Shown here: positions 1 to 5,641 of the stretch, piece after piece
Position numbering within the stretch: the stretch's first letter is position 1
Layout of the letters: every line of letters starts with the position of its first letter
IMG/VR virus record: IMGVR_UViG_3300036830_000151
Coordinates: 1-32,430 of that record
Reading direction: 5' to 3' (one strand)
DNA: 32,430 nt
Source: a virus
The notes under the pieces: generated by a model
What the model was told of the DNA's origin: nothing
Database searches by the model: none
The model's input: the letters and a program-made list of their open reading frames with translations, nothing else
Made by a program: the position numbers and the translations under genes

Positions 1-42
1 CACTTTCACTCTCAGCTTGATTTCAAAGTCAAATTCGATCAT
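1..42 (-). CDS. 5' end of a small early gene, cut by the window edge
   Basis: An ATG at 42 opens a frame that reads MIEFDFEIKLRVKV and runs off the left edge. GAAAGG lies about 9 bases upstream as a plausible ribosome-binding site, and the preceding gene stops 18 bases away, as expected for the next member of this operon. Only 14 residues are visible, so no family can be assigned. Confidence 0.45.
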   Translation of the reverse strand, partial: MIEFDFEIKLRVKV

Positions 43-60
43 TAGTTTCAGCCTTTCTTT

Positions 61-267
61 TTATCGCAGCGCCGCCAGGCATACGGCGGCGATCGCCACG
101 CCGCACAGGATCCACGCGGAGATCACCCTTGTGAGCTCCCAGCGTCGGGCGCGTCGCTTTTCGGCGAAGTGGAACCGATAGAGCAGACTGTCCGGCGGAT
201 CGCTCGCCGGCGGATCGCCTTGCACGTCCTCGTAATCTCGGATATGTATTTTCACTCGCATCTCCAT
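61..267 (-). CDS. small single-pass membrane protein, unknown function
   Basis: The product is 68 aa if it starts at 267, or 66 aa from the second ATG at 261, which has GGAG just before it. The N-terminal half is charged and soluble (IHIRDYEDVQGDPP). Residues about 48-66 form one hydrophobic helix (ISAWILCGVAIAAVCLAAL) that ends almost at the C-terminus, so a tail-anchored topology is likely. It sits 6 bases after the stop of the zinc-motif gene at 274-546 in the leftward early operon. I do not recognise the family; the reading frame is supported by position and by a clean transmembrane segment. Confidence 0.55.
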   Translation of the reverse strand: MEMRVKIHIRDYEDVQGDPPASDPPDSLLYRFHFAEKRRARRWELTRVISAWILCGVAIAAVCLAALR

Positions 268-273
268 TTTGTT

Positions 274-546
274 TCAGCCCGCCGCGATCGCGAGGGCGCG
301 CTTGTGCTGCTTCACCAGGAATTCCGCCACTCCCAGCGCGATATTGATCGTGCGGGCATCGTCGCAGCGGAGTTTTATGTCGTCCGCCATTCGCAGAAAG
401 CAGCCAGGGCAGACCAGCTCGCCGGCGCCGAGCAGCAGGCGATCGACCACGGTGATTTCTTCCGGGCAGTGCGAGCACCGCGCCCGCACCGCCGATACGC
501 ACGGATTCCGATTGATCCAAAACCCGCACACGATCACGTCGTTCAT
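274..546 (-). CDS. small CxxC...CxxC zinc-ribbon-like protein
   Basis: This is a 90-aa protein with two Cys pairs (CSHC near residue 24 and CPGC near residue 46) separated by about 20 residues, the spacing of a zinc ribbon. A helical C-terminal half follows (RTINIALGVAEFLVKQHKRALAIAAG). Its ATG overlaps the stop of the upstream 54-aa gene by four bases (ATGA at 543-546), so translation is probably coupled. Zinc-ribbon miniproteins are common in phage early regions and often bind nucleic acid or host proteins. The specific role here is unknown. Confidence 0.6.
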   Translation of the reverse strand: MNDVIVCGFWINRNPCVSAVRARCSHCPEEITVVDRLLLGAGELVCPGCFLRMADDIKLRCDDARTINIALGVAEFLVKQHKRALAIAAG

Positions 547-707
547 CCGCGGCTCTCGGCGGCTCTCGGCGCGCGCACGTCGGCGCGCGCATTCTCATCG
601 ACGGATTTAAGCAATCCGGCGAGCAGCCTGACCGTTTCGACAGTCGCGTTCTCCTCGTTGGTCATCAGGAAGTTCAGCGCCATTTCGTACCACTGATCCA
701 TCGGCAT
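543..707 (-). CDS. 54-aa early protein, unknown
   Basis: The ATG at 707 is preceded by an excellent Shine-Dalgarno (AAGGAGGAGCGA). The product begins MPMDQWYEMALNFLMTNEEN, is mostly amphipathic helix, and ends in a basic Ala/Arg-rich tail. The stop overlaps the start of the next gene (ATGA). It is shorter than 60 codons and so easy to miss, but the SD, the coupled overlap and the codon usage (mostly G or C in third positions) all support it. The function cannot be told from sequence. Confidence 0.7.
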   Translation of the reverse strand: MPMDQWYEMALNFLMTNEENATVETVRLLAGLLKSVDENARADVRAPRAAESRG

Positions 708-717
708 TCGCTCCTCC

Positions 718-930
718 TTAGTCGTGCCACTCCGTTTCGATGTTGTGGTCGTAGTTCAATCGCTCGATGCGTTCGGAGAGTGTTTTCGCCGCGGCGCGCG
801 CCAGGATCCAGAGATCCATGATTTCTCGGCACGTGACGCAGCCGCCTTTGATCGCCGCCTCGCCGTGCATCGGATCGAACTTCGGATGCTTCCTGCACTT
901 CGCTCGCGCTCGAATTGAGATTTTCAGCAT
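718..930 (-). CDS. small Cys/His zinc-motif phage protein
   Basis: This is a 70-aa protein starting at the ATG at 930, inside the last codons of the upstream gene (7-base overlap). It contains C-x3-H-P-K-F near residue 12 and C-V-T-C near residue 31, resembling the short CxxHP...CxxC motif of many small phage early proteins. A charged helix follows (LARAAAKTLSERIERLNYDHN). The likely role is a zinc-stabilised miniprotein with an unknown partner. The longer reading from 1032 would run through the upstream gene and is not favoured. Confidence 0.6.
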   Translation of the reverse strand: MLKISIRARAKCRKHPKFDPMHGEAAIKGGCVTCREIMDLWILARAAAKTLSERIERLNYDHNIETEWHD

Positions 931-1166
931 TCTCCGCACCAGAGCTTTCGAGCGCGAGTGAATCCTCGCTCCGCTATCACCAATCGCTCGACGATATGAA
1001 GTTTTCGCAGCGCCCTTCCGCACCCAAAGCACCTACGCAACTCGATTTTCTGGCGTTGCCGCGCTTCGTAATATTTCCTATAAAGCAGCTTCACTCTCGT
1101 CGGATTTTCCCGACGCCACTCGCGCATATAGAGCCGGTTGTACGTCCGCCGCTCGTCGCCGCTCAT
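924..1166 (-). CDS. small basic protein with C-terminal Cys pairs
   Basis: The 80-aa product begins MSGDERRTYNRLYMREWRRE. The Tyr/Arg-rich helix (YNRLYMREWRRENP, then LLYRKYYEARQRQK) is a pattern seen in small phage DNA-associated proteins. The C-terminus has CFGC (near residue 49) and ends WCGEC, enough for one zinc site. The ATG at 1166 overlaps the stop of the larger gene at 1163-1876 (ATGA), which fixes the start. It could be a degenerate HNH-like or zinc-finger protein, but no HNH catalytic triad is visible. Confidence 0.6.
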   Translation of the reverse strand: MSGDERRTYNRLYMREWRRENPTRVKLLYRKYYEARQRQKIELRRCFGCGRALRKLHIVERLVIAERGFTRARKLWCGEC

Positions 1167-1876
1167 CCCGCGCGCTCCTCTTGCCAGCCCGTCGTCTGCA
1201 GCTCCGCGTAGAGCAGATCGATCCGCTGATCGCGCCGCGCCAGGTCCGCGGGATCGAACGAGCCGGCATAGATTTCGCAAATTCGGTCGATTTCACCCAG
1301 GATCCGCCGCGCCGCCATTTTCTGGCCCTGGGAAATCGCGCGCGGCTTTTGCGCGCGGGTGTTGCTTGTTTCGGTGGTGGGTTCTCTAACTTCTTTGTGC
1401 GGCCACTTGTGGCCACTCTGACTGGCCACTTTTGGCCTATCTCGATACTGGTAATCCACAGGTTTTTCCACAGACCGAGACTGCAGTACCTCGCGATCTC
1501 GATCGCGGACCGACGGAAAGACGCGCACCGCTGGCGGCGCGAACAGGGAAAGCTGCGTGGCCCACTTCCGTGAGTTCGTAAGCCGCAGTTTGAATCCCTC
1601 GCGCCGGCGAAGCGAAACCACTTCCCCGCGCTCCACTAGAATTGCCATCCAGCGACGCAGCGTCCGTGCCGGAGGGGGATTAGGAACGAGCGACCGGATC
1701 CACTTGTATGTGATCGTCCGGTGGTAATAGACCTTCCCGTCCGGGCTGGTCTGCTTTGCCTTCAGAACATCGAGTAGGTGCTCGGCCGGCCCCAACCCTT
1801 TGGCGCGTCCGCCTTTCCAGCGGCGGCCGTCGAGCTCGTCATGCGTCTTCCCGATAAACGGGTGCGCGCGTCTCAC
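1163..1876 (-). CDS. winged-helix DNA-binding protein, possible replication initiator
   Basis: This 237-aa protein starts at a GTG with AAGGA about 9 bases upstream. Residues about 50-95 (YYHRTITYKWIRSLVPNPPP, then a basic helix with RTLRRWMAILVERGEVVSLRR) look like a helix-turn-helix/winged-helix: a recognition helix followed by a short wing. A long charged linker (about 115-185) and a helical C-terminus (GQKMAARRILGEIDRICEIYAG) follow. This domain order resembles phage O-type replication initiators and DnaA-loading proteins, but the identification rests on fold-like pattern only. It is the largest gene of the leftward early operon and the best candidate there for a replication or transcription regulator. 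Confidence 0.6.
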   Translation of the reverse strand: MRRAHPFIGKTHDELDGRRWKGGRAKGLGPAEHLLDVLKAKQTSPDGKVYYHRTITYKWIRSLVPNPPPARTLRRWMAILVERGEVVSLRRREGFKLRLTNSRKWATQLSLFAPPAVRVFPSVRDRDREVLQSRSVEKPVDYQYRDRPKVASQSGHKWPHKEVREPTTETSNTRAQKPRAISQGQKMAARRILGEIDRICEIYAGSFDPADLARRDQRIDLLYAELQTTGWQEERAG

Positions 1877-1889
1877 GCCGCCTTATCCT

Positions 1890-2342
1890 TCATTTCGAAA
1901 TAGCCTCCATGCGCTCGATGATTTCCGTTAGCGCATCCCGCTTTTGCCGAAGCGATGCGAGCTCGACCGCGAGCAATCCATTGAAGCCGCCCCCGTGGTT
2001 CATGCGGCCCTTCGATGTAGTTTTTCTTCGGTCGGTCGGTCGGTCGGTCGGTCGGTCGGTCGGTCGGCGCGTTTTTCCGTTTGCGTGCGTTCGCGTGTAG
2101 ATAGTCGGATTCGAGACTTTGTACTTCCCTACCAGATCGGACACCGGAATGCCGGCGTCGCGATCGCGCTGGACGGCGTCCCAATCAACCTCGATTCTTT
2201 TTGGCACTTTGTTCTCCTTTTCGCGCGGCGGCTGGCCGAGCCTGCTCGCGTAATGCCTCTTGCAGAATCCTCGGCCGTTAATCCGATATTCCGGAGCGAC
2301 CAGCCGTCCCGTGTCTTTGCAATCGATACAAAATTCAGGCAA
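1890..2342 (-). CDS. zinc-finger/HTH protein containing a (TDRP)n repeat
   Basis: This 150-aa protein starts at a TTG (2342) with AGGG seven bases upstream and an in-frame stop just before it. Residues 5-31 hold C-x2-C and C-x2-H (CIDC ... FCKRH), a likely zinc site. Residues about 47-85 (WDAVQRDRDAGIPVSDLVGK, then NPTIYTR) look like a homeodomain-like HTH. Then comes TDRPTDRPTDR, encoded by a tetranucleotide repeat, and a C-terminal coiled coil (LLAVELASLRQKRDALTEII). A second good site (AAAGGAGAACAAA before GTG at 2207) could give a shorter HTH-only form. A change of one repeat unit would shift the C-terminal coil out of frame. Probably a DNA-binding regulator. Confidence 0.6.
   Translation of the reverse strand: MPEFCIDCKDTGRLVAPEYRINGRGFCKRHYASRLGQPPREKENKVPKRIEVDWDAVQRDRDAGIPVSDLVGKYKVSNPTIYTRTHANGKTRRPTDRPTDRPTDRRKTTSKGRMNHGGGFNGLLAVELASLRQKRDALTEIIERMEAISK
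2029..2067. repeat. (CGGT)9 tetranucleotide microsatellite
   Basis: There are nine perfect CGGT units followed by CGG, 39 bp in all, inside the gene at 1890-2342. Read on the minus strand (ACCG repeat), all three frames encode cyclic permutations of the same tetrapeptide T-D-R-P, so the repeat itself always stays open. Slippage by one unit changes the downstream frame. This is the structure of phase-variable contingency loci in bacteria. Confidence 0.9.
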
Positions 2343-2424
2343 GAGTCCGCCCTAGCGCACCGGATGCGTTCGGCGCTTGAGATTTTTTCCCGCATGTTTG
2401 AGGAATTCGATCCTCGAAATGGGT

Positions 2425-2598
2425 TCAGGCCGCGCGAACTTCTTCCGGCGTGATCACGGTGGGCAGGCCCTTGGCGCGCGCCAGGCGGCCGCATCGCGAT
2501 AGCACTTCCTGTTCCGGCTTCGCCGCCGGCTGCGCGCGCATCAAGCGCTTCGGAGAATCCTTTCGTCGCAGTGATTGCCGCGTATTATTTCTGGCCAT
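2425..2598 (-). CDS. 57-aa basic early protein, unknown
   Basis: The ATG at 2598 is preceded by GGGAGG at a good distance. The product starts MARNNTRQSLRRKDSPKRLM, is strongly basic for about 25 residues, and ends with an acidic/hydrophobic tail (GLPTVITPEEVRAA). It overlaps the end of the upstream Cys-rich gene by 14 bases. No family is recognised; the basic N-terminus suggests contact with nucleic acid. The codons are mostly GC-ended and there is no competing frame here. Confidence 0.65.
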   Translation of the reverse strand: MARNNTRQSLRRKDSPKRLMRAQPAAKPEQEVLSRCGRLARAKGLPTVITPEEVRAA

Positions 2599-2788
2599 GT
2601 TCGCCTCCCAAAAGCCGATCGATTCTTTCCTCGTGGAGCGCGTCGAGGATCTGCACCGCGTCGTCCTCGATTTCCGTCGTCCACGCCTGGCATCCGCAAA
2701 GTTCGCCGAGCCCGTGCTCGCATCCCTCGATCCCGTGTTCCTCGATAGGGTGACCGCATTCCTCGCACGGAGCTTTCAGGTCCGCCAT
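2585..2788 (-). CDS. small acidic zinc-knuckle-like protein
   Basis: The 67-aa product begins MADLKAPCEECGHPIEEHG. It has C-x2-C-x-H, a second His, then C-E-H and C-G-C, so six or more metal ligands in the first 40 residues. An acidic helix follows (IEDDAVQILDALHEERIDRLL). Similar CxxCGHxxxxH miniproteins are common in phage early operons. The ATG at 2788 lies one base after the upstream stop. A longer frame from 2824 is possible but would overlap the upstream gene. Confidence 0.6.
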   Translation of the reverse strand: MADLKAPCEECGHPIEEHGIEGCEHGLGELCGCQAWTTEIEDDAVQILDALHEERIDRLLGGEHGQK

Positions 2789-2789
2789 T

Positions 2790-3002
2790 TCATCCCCCGG
2801 TCCCCGAGTCCACAAGATCGCCAACGTCCAGCGCGTTCTCTAATCGCCGCTCGAGTACTCCGCAGGCGGAGCAGTCGAAGAACTCATCCAAATCTTCGGT
2901 GCCGTGCGTTTCCCTGCGATGCTCGCGCAAAGCGAGTTCAGCTTCCGCTTTCGTGCGGATCACCACTTCTTTCGACCTACCTTGAAATGGGCTGATCGTC
3001 AT
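2790..3002 (-). CDS. small early protein with one CxxC
   Basis: This is a 70-aa protein starting MTISPFQGRSKEVVIRTKAE. A charged helical N-terminal half is followed by FFDCSACGVLERRLENALDV, with one Cys pair. The ATG at 3002 forms an ATGA overlap with the stop at 2999. The protein is acidic overall and of unknown function. A single CxxC could bind zinc as a dimer or may not bind metal. The upstream extension to a GTG at 3095 reads as non-coding in codon preference. Confidence 0.55.
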   Translation of the reverse strand: MTISPFQGRSKEVVIRTKAEAELALREHRRETHGTEDLDEFFDCSACGVLERRLENALDVGDLVDSGTGG

Positions 3003-3289
3003 CGGCGTCTTCCGTAGCCGGCCATCGCGTAGGCATGGGCCAGCAAGCGGCTTCGCGTGCTCGGCGCCAGGCGTAAGAGCTTCGCCGGATCGCACTTCAG
3101 GACTTTATTTAGGAGAGCGGAGATCCGATTGCGATTAGATCTCCGCTCTGCGATTCGGAGCGCCCGGGGCCGACACGCTGCGCGGCCTTCGCCCCGAAAT
3201 TCTCGGGCGCGGCGCTGGGTGCGAAGTGGGCCGTCCAGTGCCAGCTCACGTCGATCGCCGCGCCCGTTCCCTGGGAGGGAAATCCTCAT
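2999..3289 (-). CDS. uncertain early ORF; coding frame appears to change inside it
   Basis: The open frame of 96 codons starts with an ATGA overlap at 3289 and ends at 2999. Its last 40 residues (VLKCDPAKLLRLAPSTRSRL, then LAHAYAMAGYGRRR) look convincingly coding. Between about 3110 and 3285, however, this frame is Arg-rich and poor. Another frame there reads smoothly (VSWHWTAHFAPSAAPENFG ... DLIAIGSPLS) and stops near 3109. That alternative would be a roughly 46-aa protein from a GTG with no clear Shine-Dalgarno. Either there are two small genes, or a frameshift, or one unusual protein. A 12-bp inverted repeat lies at the switch point. Confidence 0.35.
   Translation of the reverse strand: MRISLPGNGRGDRRELALDGPLRTQRRAREFRGEGRAACRPRALRIAERRSNRNRISALLNKVLKCDPAKLLRLAPSTRSRLLAHAYAMAGYGRRR
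3114..3149. repeat. perfect 12-bp inverted repeat with 12-nt loop
   Basis: AGAGCGGAGATC (3114-3125) and GATCTCCGCTCT (3138-3149) are exact reverse complements around a 12-base loop. No T-run follows on either strand, so it is not a standard Rho-independent terminator. It falls where the better-looking coding frame changes in the early operon. Possible roles are an operator, an RNA processing or translational-control hairpin, or an origin-associated iteron. Confidence 0.75.
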
Positions 3290-3501
3290 ACCGTCTCTGC
3301 CCCGGGATCTTCATACTTCGGATACTTCTCTCGGATCTGCTGCAAAGCCGGACGCAGAATGCAATAGTTCGCCGAATCAGCACGCAGTGCGGCCTCGGCC
3401 AGCGAGTCCAGAAAGTCGCCCGCAGGAGTCGGTTTTTCATTCGCGATTCCCAAAAGCCAGGGGAGCAGCTCGGGATCCTCGTGCGCCGTCAGATACGCCA
3501 T
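3286..3501 (-). CDS. small conserved-looking early protein
   Basis: This 71-aa, mostly helical protein starts MAYLTAHEDPELLPWLLGIA. The centre reads GDFLDSLAEAALRADSANY and the end LRPALQQIREKYPKY, a pattern I associate with short phage or genomic-island proteins downstream of excisionase-like genes; this is recall, not a search. Its ATG shares one base with the upstream stop (TGATG at 3501). Function unknown. Its stop codon is in frame with the alternative small reading frame that follows, so an ancestral longer protein is conceivable. Confidence 0.6.
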   Translation of the reverse strand: MAYLTAHEDPELLPWLLGIANEKPTPAGDFLDSLAEAALRADSANYCILRPALQQIREKYPKYEDPGAETV

Positions 3502-3743
3502 CACGCCACCGCCCTGTTGCGCGTCTTGCCGTTGAGCTTTTCGGGCCACACGGACGGCGAATCCTGCTGCGCAATGCGCCGGCCGCATTTCTCGATCTCG
3601 TCGCGGTGAATCAGCACCCGCCGCCCCAGGTGAACCGCGCGCAGCATTCCGCTACCGATCATCACGTTGAGCGTAGAGAGTGACAGCGCCAGGGCGCGCG
3701 CCGCCTCTGCCCGCGAATAAAGAACCTTCGGCGCCGGATCCAT
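3501..3743 (-). CDS. excisionase/MerR-like helix-turn-helix protein
   Basis: This is an 80-aa protein. Residues about 8-52 (VLYSRAEAARALALSLST, then MIGSGMLRAVHLGRRVLIH) fit the compact winged-helix of the excisionase / HTH_17 family: a YSRxEAA helix, a recognition helix, then GRRxLI followed by RDEIE. Such proteins bend att-site DNA for excision or act as small repressors. It lies directly behind the RHH regulator and close to the integrase, which supports a recombination-directionality role. Its ATG immediately follows the upstream TAA. A purely transcriptional role cannot be excluded. Confidence 0.75.
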   Translation of the reverse strand: MDPAPKVLYSRAEAARALALSLSTLNVMIGSGMLRAVHLGRRVLIHRDEIEKCGRRIAQQDSPSVWPEKLNGKTRNRAVA

Positions 3744-3923
3744 TTACGCTACCTTCCGCTGGACGTATTCCTTCAGCGCGTCACGCATGTGATCGGAAAG
3801 ATCGCGTCCGTCTCGTTCCGCGAGCTGTTCGAGCTGGCGACGAAGTTCGATATCGATCCGGACAGCCGTCTGGAAGGATTTGCGCTTCGTCGCGGATTTT
3901 GGGGGCCTTCCTATCCTCGCCAT
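3744..3923 (-). CDS. ribbon-helix-helix (CopG/Arc-like) regulator
   Basis: The 59-aa product begins MARIGRPPKSATKRKSFQTA. The segment FQTAVRIDIELRRQLEQLA, with RDGRDLSDHMRDALKEYV after it, is a classical RHH unit: a short beta strand carrying the DNA-contact residues (TAVRID), helix A, a turn, then helix B. RHH dimers insert the strands into the major groove and often repress their own promoter. A palindromic site lies 8 bases in front of the ATG, between the -35 and -10 boxes. The start at 3923 is chosen because the alternative at 3959 lies upstream of the promoter. It heads the early operon and is a candidate lysogeny or copy-control switch. Confidence 0.8.
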   Translation of the reverse strand: MARIGRPPKSATKRKSFQTAVRIDIELRRQLEQLAERDGRDLSDHMRDALKEYVQRKVA

Positions 3924-3930
3924 GCCGCGC

Positions 3931-3959
3931 AGTCTAGATAGTCTAGACTTGCATGTCAA
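3931..3959 (-). promoter_or_regulatory. early leftward promoter overlapped by a palindromic operator
   Basis: On the minus strand, TTGACA (3959-3954) and TAGACT (3936-3931) are separated by exactly 17 bases, a strong sigma70-type promoter. The perfect palindrome AGTCTAGA-tag-TCTAGACT (3931-3949) covers the -10 and part of the spacer. It can also be read as two GTCTAGA direct repeats 9 bp apart, typical of RHH operators. The -10 ends 7 bases before the regulator's ATG, so transcription should start at or next to the start codon, giving a leaderless mRNA. Confidence 0.75.
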
Positions 3960-4003
3960 GCAAAAAAGTACATAAAGTCTGAGGATGCTTGTGGTAATCT
4001 CTC

Positions 4004-4414
4004 GTGCCTAAATCGAAGCATGCTCCCCGCAAGGCGGACACGGTTAAGGACCGCAAAAAGAGTCAGCTCAACATCTGGCTGGGCAAGCAGAATGGGCCGG
4101 AGATCGATGAACTGGCCGCGCGTGAGCAGAGCCTCACGGGGCGCACCACCACGCGCACTGATTTCGGGCGAGAACTTTTCGTTTGGGCGCTCGATCGCTA
4201 TCGCGAGGCCGGATCGCTTGCCAACCTCAAAGCGCAGACGCCGCAGCGTCCCGTCGCCATGGTAGGTATCTCTCGGGTCAGCGCCGAAACCCAGGAGCAG
4301 ACCTTCACCGGCCTGCGAGTGATTTTCGGAAACGCGCCTTCAAGTGTCATCGAACGCGTCGTGGAATACGTCTCCGAACGCGCGGCGCGATATGCGGAGT
4401 CTTCCCGTGCCTGA
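4004..4414 (+). CDS. small RHH-like or accessory protein upstream of the integrase
   Basis: This 136-aa protein starts at a GTG (4004) with no clear Shine-Dalgarno. The N-terminus is Lys/Arg-rich (PKSKHAPRKADTVKDRKKSQ). It is followed by LNIWLGKQNGPEIDELAARE and RTDFGRELFVWALDRYREA, which could form an RHH-type strand-helix-helix. The C-terminal third ends in a helix (SVIERVVEYVSERAARYA). It diverges from the early operon across an 80-bp control region and overlaps the integrase start by 23 bases, so the two are probably co-transcribed. It may regulate the integrase or assist recombination; this is inferred from context. Confidence 0.65.
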   Translation: MPKSKHAPRKADTVKDRKKSQLNIWLGKQNGPEIDELAAREQSLTGRTTTRTDFGRELFVWALDRYREAGSLANLKAQTPQRPVAMVGISRVSAETQEQTFTGLRVIFGNAPSSVIERVVEYVSERAARYAESSRA

Positions 4415-5519
4415 ACATGCTCCCCAGCGCGGCGTATTCGAACGTCCCAAGGGCTCGGGAATCTGGTGGATCAATTACTACGATTCCGATGGCCATCGGC
4501 ACCGCGAAAAGATCGGCCGGGAGAGCGTAGCCCTTAACGCTTATATCCAGCGGCGATCGGAAGTGAGAGATGGACGCTTCGCGGCGCCGCGATCGGGAAC
4601 GAAACTTAAGTTTCGCGAGCTGGCCGAAGATGCGCTGGCCAATAAGAAGCTCCGCCTGGCGCCGCGCTCCTGGAAAACCGACAAACTAAGGCTCGCCGCG
4701 GTGAAAGAAGTCTTCGGCGAAATGCCGGCCAGCGGGATCTCGCCGGCGAAGATCGAATCCTTCCTGGCCGCACTCCGAGAAAAAGGGCGGTCGACTTCCA
4801 CACTTAATCGCTATAGATCGCTGCTCAGCAGCATTTTTTCTTTCGGCGTGCGCACAGGGAAAAGTAGGACAAACCCGGTCGCCAAAGTAGGCCGGTTCCA
4901 GGAAAACGAGCATCGTGTCCGCTTTCTCAGCGCCGGCGAAGAGGAAGCTTTGCGAAAGGCGGTGCGCGCGATCTCCGCGGAACGCGAGGCCGAAATGGAC
5001 CTGGCGCTTCACACCGGCATGAGGCGAGGCGAGCAATACGGGCTCGCCTGGGCCGACGTTGACCTCGAGCGCGGGATCCTCACGGTTCATGGAAAGACAG
5101 GCCGGCGCTTCGTGGTCCTGAATTCCGTGGCGAAGGACGCGCTCGAAATTCTTTGGGAAATTTCCAACGGCTCAAAGTTCGTCTGCCCGGATAAGCGGCG
5201 GGACGATCAGCAGGATTGGCGGCGATGGTTCGAAGAGGCCTGCGAAAGTGCGAAGGTAGACAATTTTCGCTGGCACGATCTGAGGCATACCTTTGCGTCG
5301 CGCCTGGTGATGGCGGGCGTCGATCTGAGCACGGTGCAGAAGCTTCTCGGGCACCGCTCGATCGTGACGACCATGCGTTACGCGCACCTGTCGCCCGATC
5401 ACCTGCAGTCGGCCGTGGGAAAGCTGGTATCCGCCAACTGGCACCAGGACGGCACCAGAGCGCTGCAGCGTAGGAGCAAAGCGCAGCAAATCCTTCAGTT
5501 TCATGCCACGGGCCCGTAG
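4392..5519 (+). CDS. int: tyrosine integrase, full length
   Basis: This 375-aa site-specific recombinase starts at the ATG at 4392 (a GTG at 4407 or an ATG at 4344 are alternatives). The N-terminus (GVFERPKGSGIWWINYYDSD ... HREKIG) is an arm-type DNA-binding domain. Residues about 70-165 form the core-binding domain and about 175-345 the catalytic domain. All catalytic residues are visible: Arg211 (TGMRRGE), Lys235 (HGKTGR), His295-x2-Arg298 (WHDLRHTF), His321 (LGHRS) and Tyr330 (MRYAHLS). It should integrate and excise the element at the adjacent tRNA-like core. The last four codons and the stop lie inside the tRNA-derived sequence, and the C-terminal WHQDGT codons form one copy of a direct repeat found again beyond the core. 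Confidence 0.95.
   Translation: MRSLPVPEHAPQRGVFERPKGSGIWWINYYDSDGHRHREKIGRESVALNAYIQRRSEVRDGRFAAPRSGTKLKFRELAEDALANKKLRLAPRSWKTDKLRLAAVKEVFGEMPASGISPAKIESFLAALREKGRSTSTLNRYRSLLSSIFSFGVRTGKSRTNPVAKVGRFQENEHRVRFLSAGEEEALRKAVRAISAEREAEMDLALHTGMRRGEQYGLAWADVDLERGILTVHGKTGRRFVVLNSVAKDALEILWEISNGSKFVCPDKRRDDQQDWRRWFEEACESAKVDNFRWHDLRHTFASRLVMAGVDLSTVQKLLGHRSIVTTMRYAHLSPDHLQSAVGKLVSANWHQDGTRALQRRSKAQQILQFHATGP
5438..5456 (+). repeat. left copy of 19-bp direct repeat, possible integrase arm site
   Basis: CTGGCACCAGGACGGCACC matches the sequence at 5642-5660 in 17 of 19 positions. Each copy contains GGCACC twice, 11 bp apart, about one helical turn. The copy lies inside the 3' end of the integrase gene, 53 bp left of the tRNA-like core. 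Flanking an att core with repeated arm-type sites is the known layout of tyrosine-integrase attP sites, but binding here is inferred. Confidence 0.5.
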
Positions 5520-5551
5520 CTCAGCTGGTTAGAGCAGCGGACTCATAATCC
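5510..5551 (+). other. tRNA(CAU) 5'-half fragment; probable attachment-site core
   Basis: GGGCCCGTAGCTCAG opens a segment with the 5' acceptor strand, a complete D-arm (GCTC, loop, GAGC), the 5' anticodon stem (GCGGA), the loop CTCATAA with anticodon CAU, and TCC of the 3' stem. Identity to a tRNA then stops: no variable loop, T-arm or 3' acceptor follows. The anticodon CAU fits elongator Met or lysidine-type Ile tRNA. The 7-base anticodon loop is a usual crossover place for tyrosine integrases. The integrase ends within the fragment. It is not a functional tRNA gene. Confidence 0.8.
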
Positions 5552-5641
5552 TTCGCGCGTGCGTGCGGGATAGTGCGGGAGAAGTAAACAATGCAAATTT
5601 CGAAAATCAGCATGCGGCGCGGAGCGGGAGAGTTCGTCGCG

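Noticed and set aside
29-598. 189-codon minus-strand frame at the left end
   Set aside because: Arg-rich, runs across three better-supported small genes with Shine-Dalgarno sites and ATGA overlaps; a shadow frame.
1873-2184. Minus-strand frame through the same tetranucleotide repeat, ending KDKAA
   Set aside because: Poor codon pattern outside the repeat; kept only as the possible product after repeat slippage.
5510-5590. Complete tRNA gene
   Set aside because: Only the 5' half is present; the following bases give no T-arm or 3' acceptor pairing.
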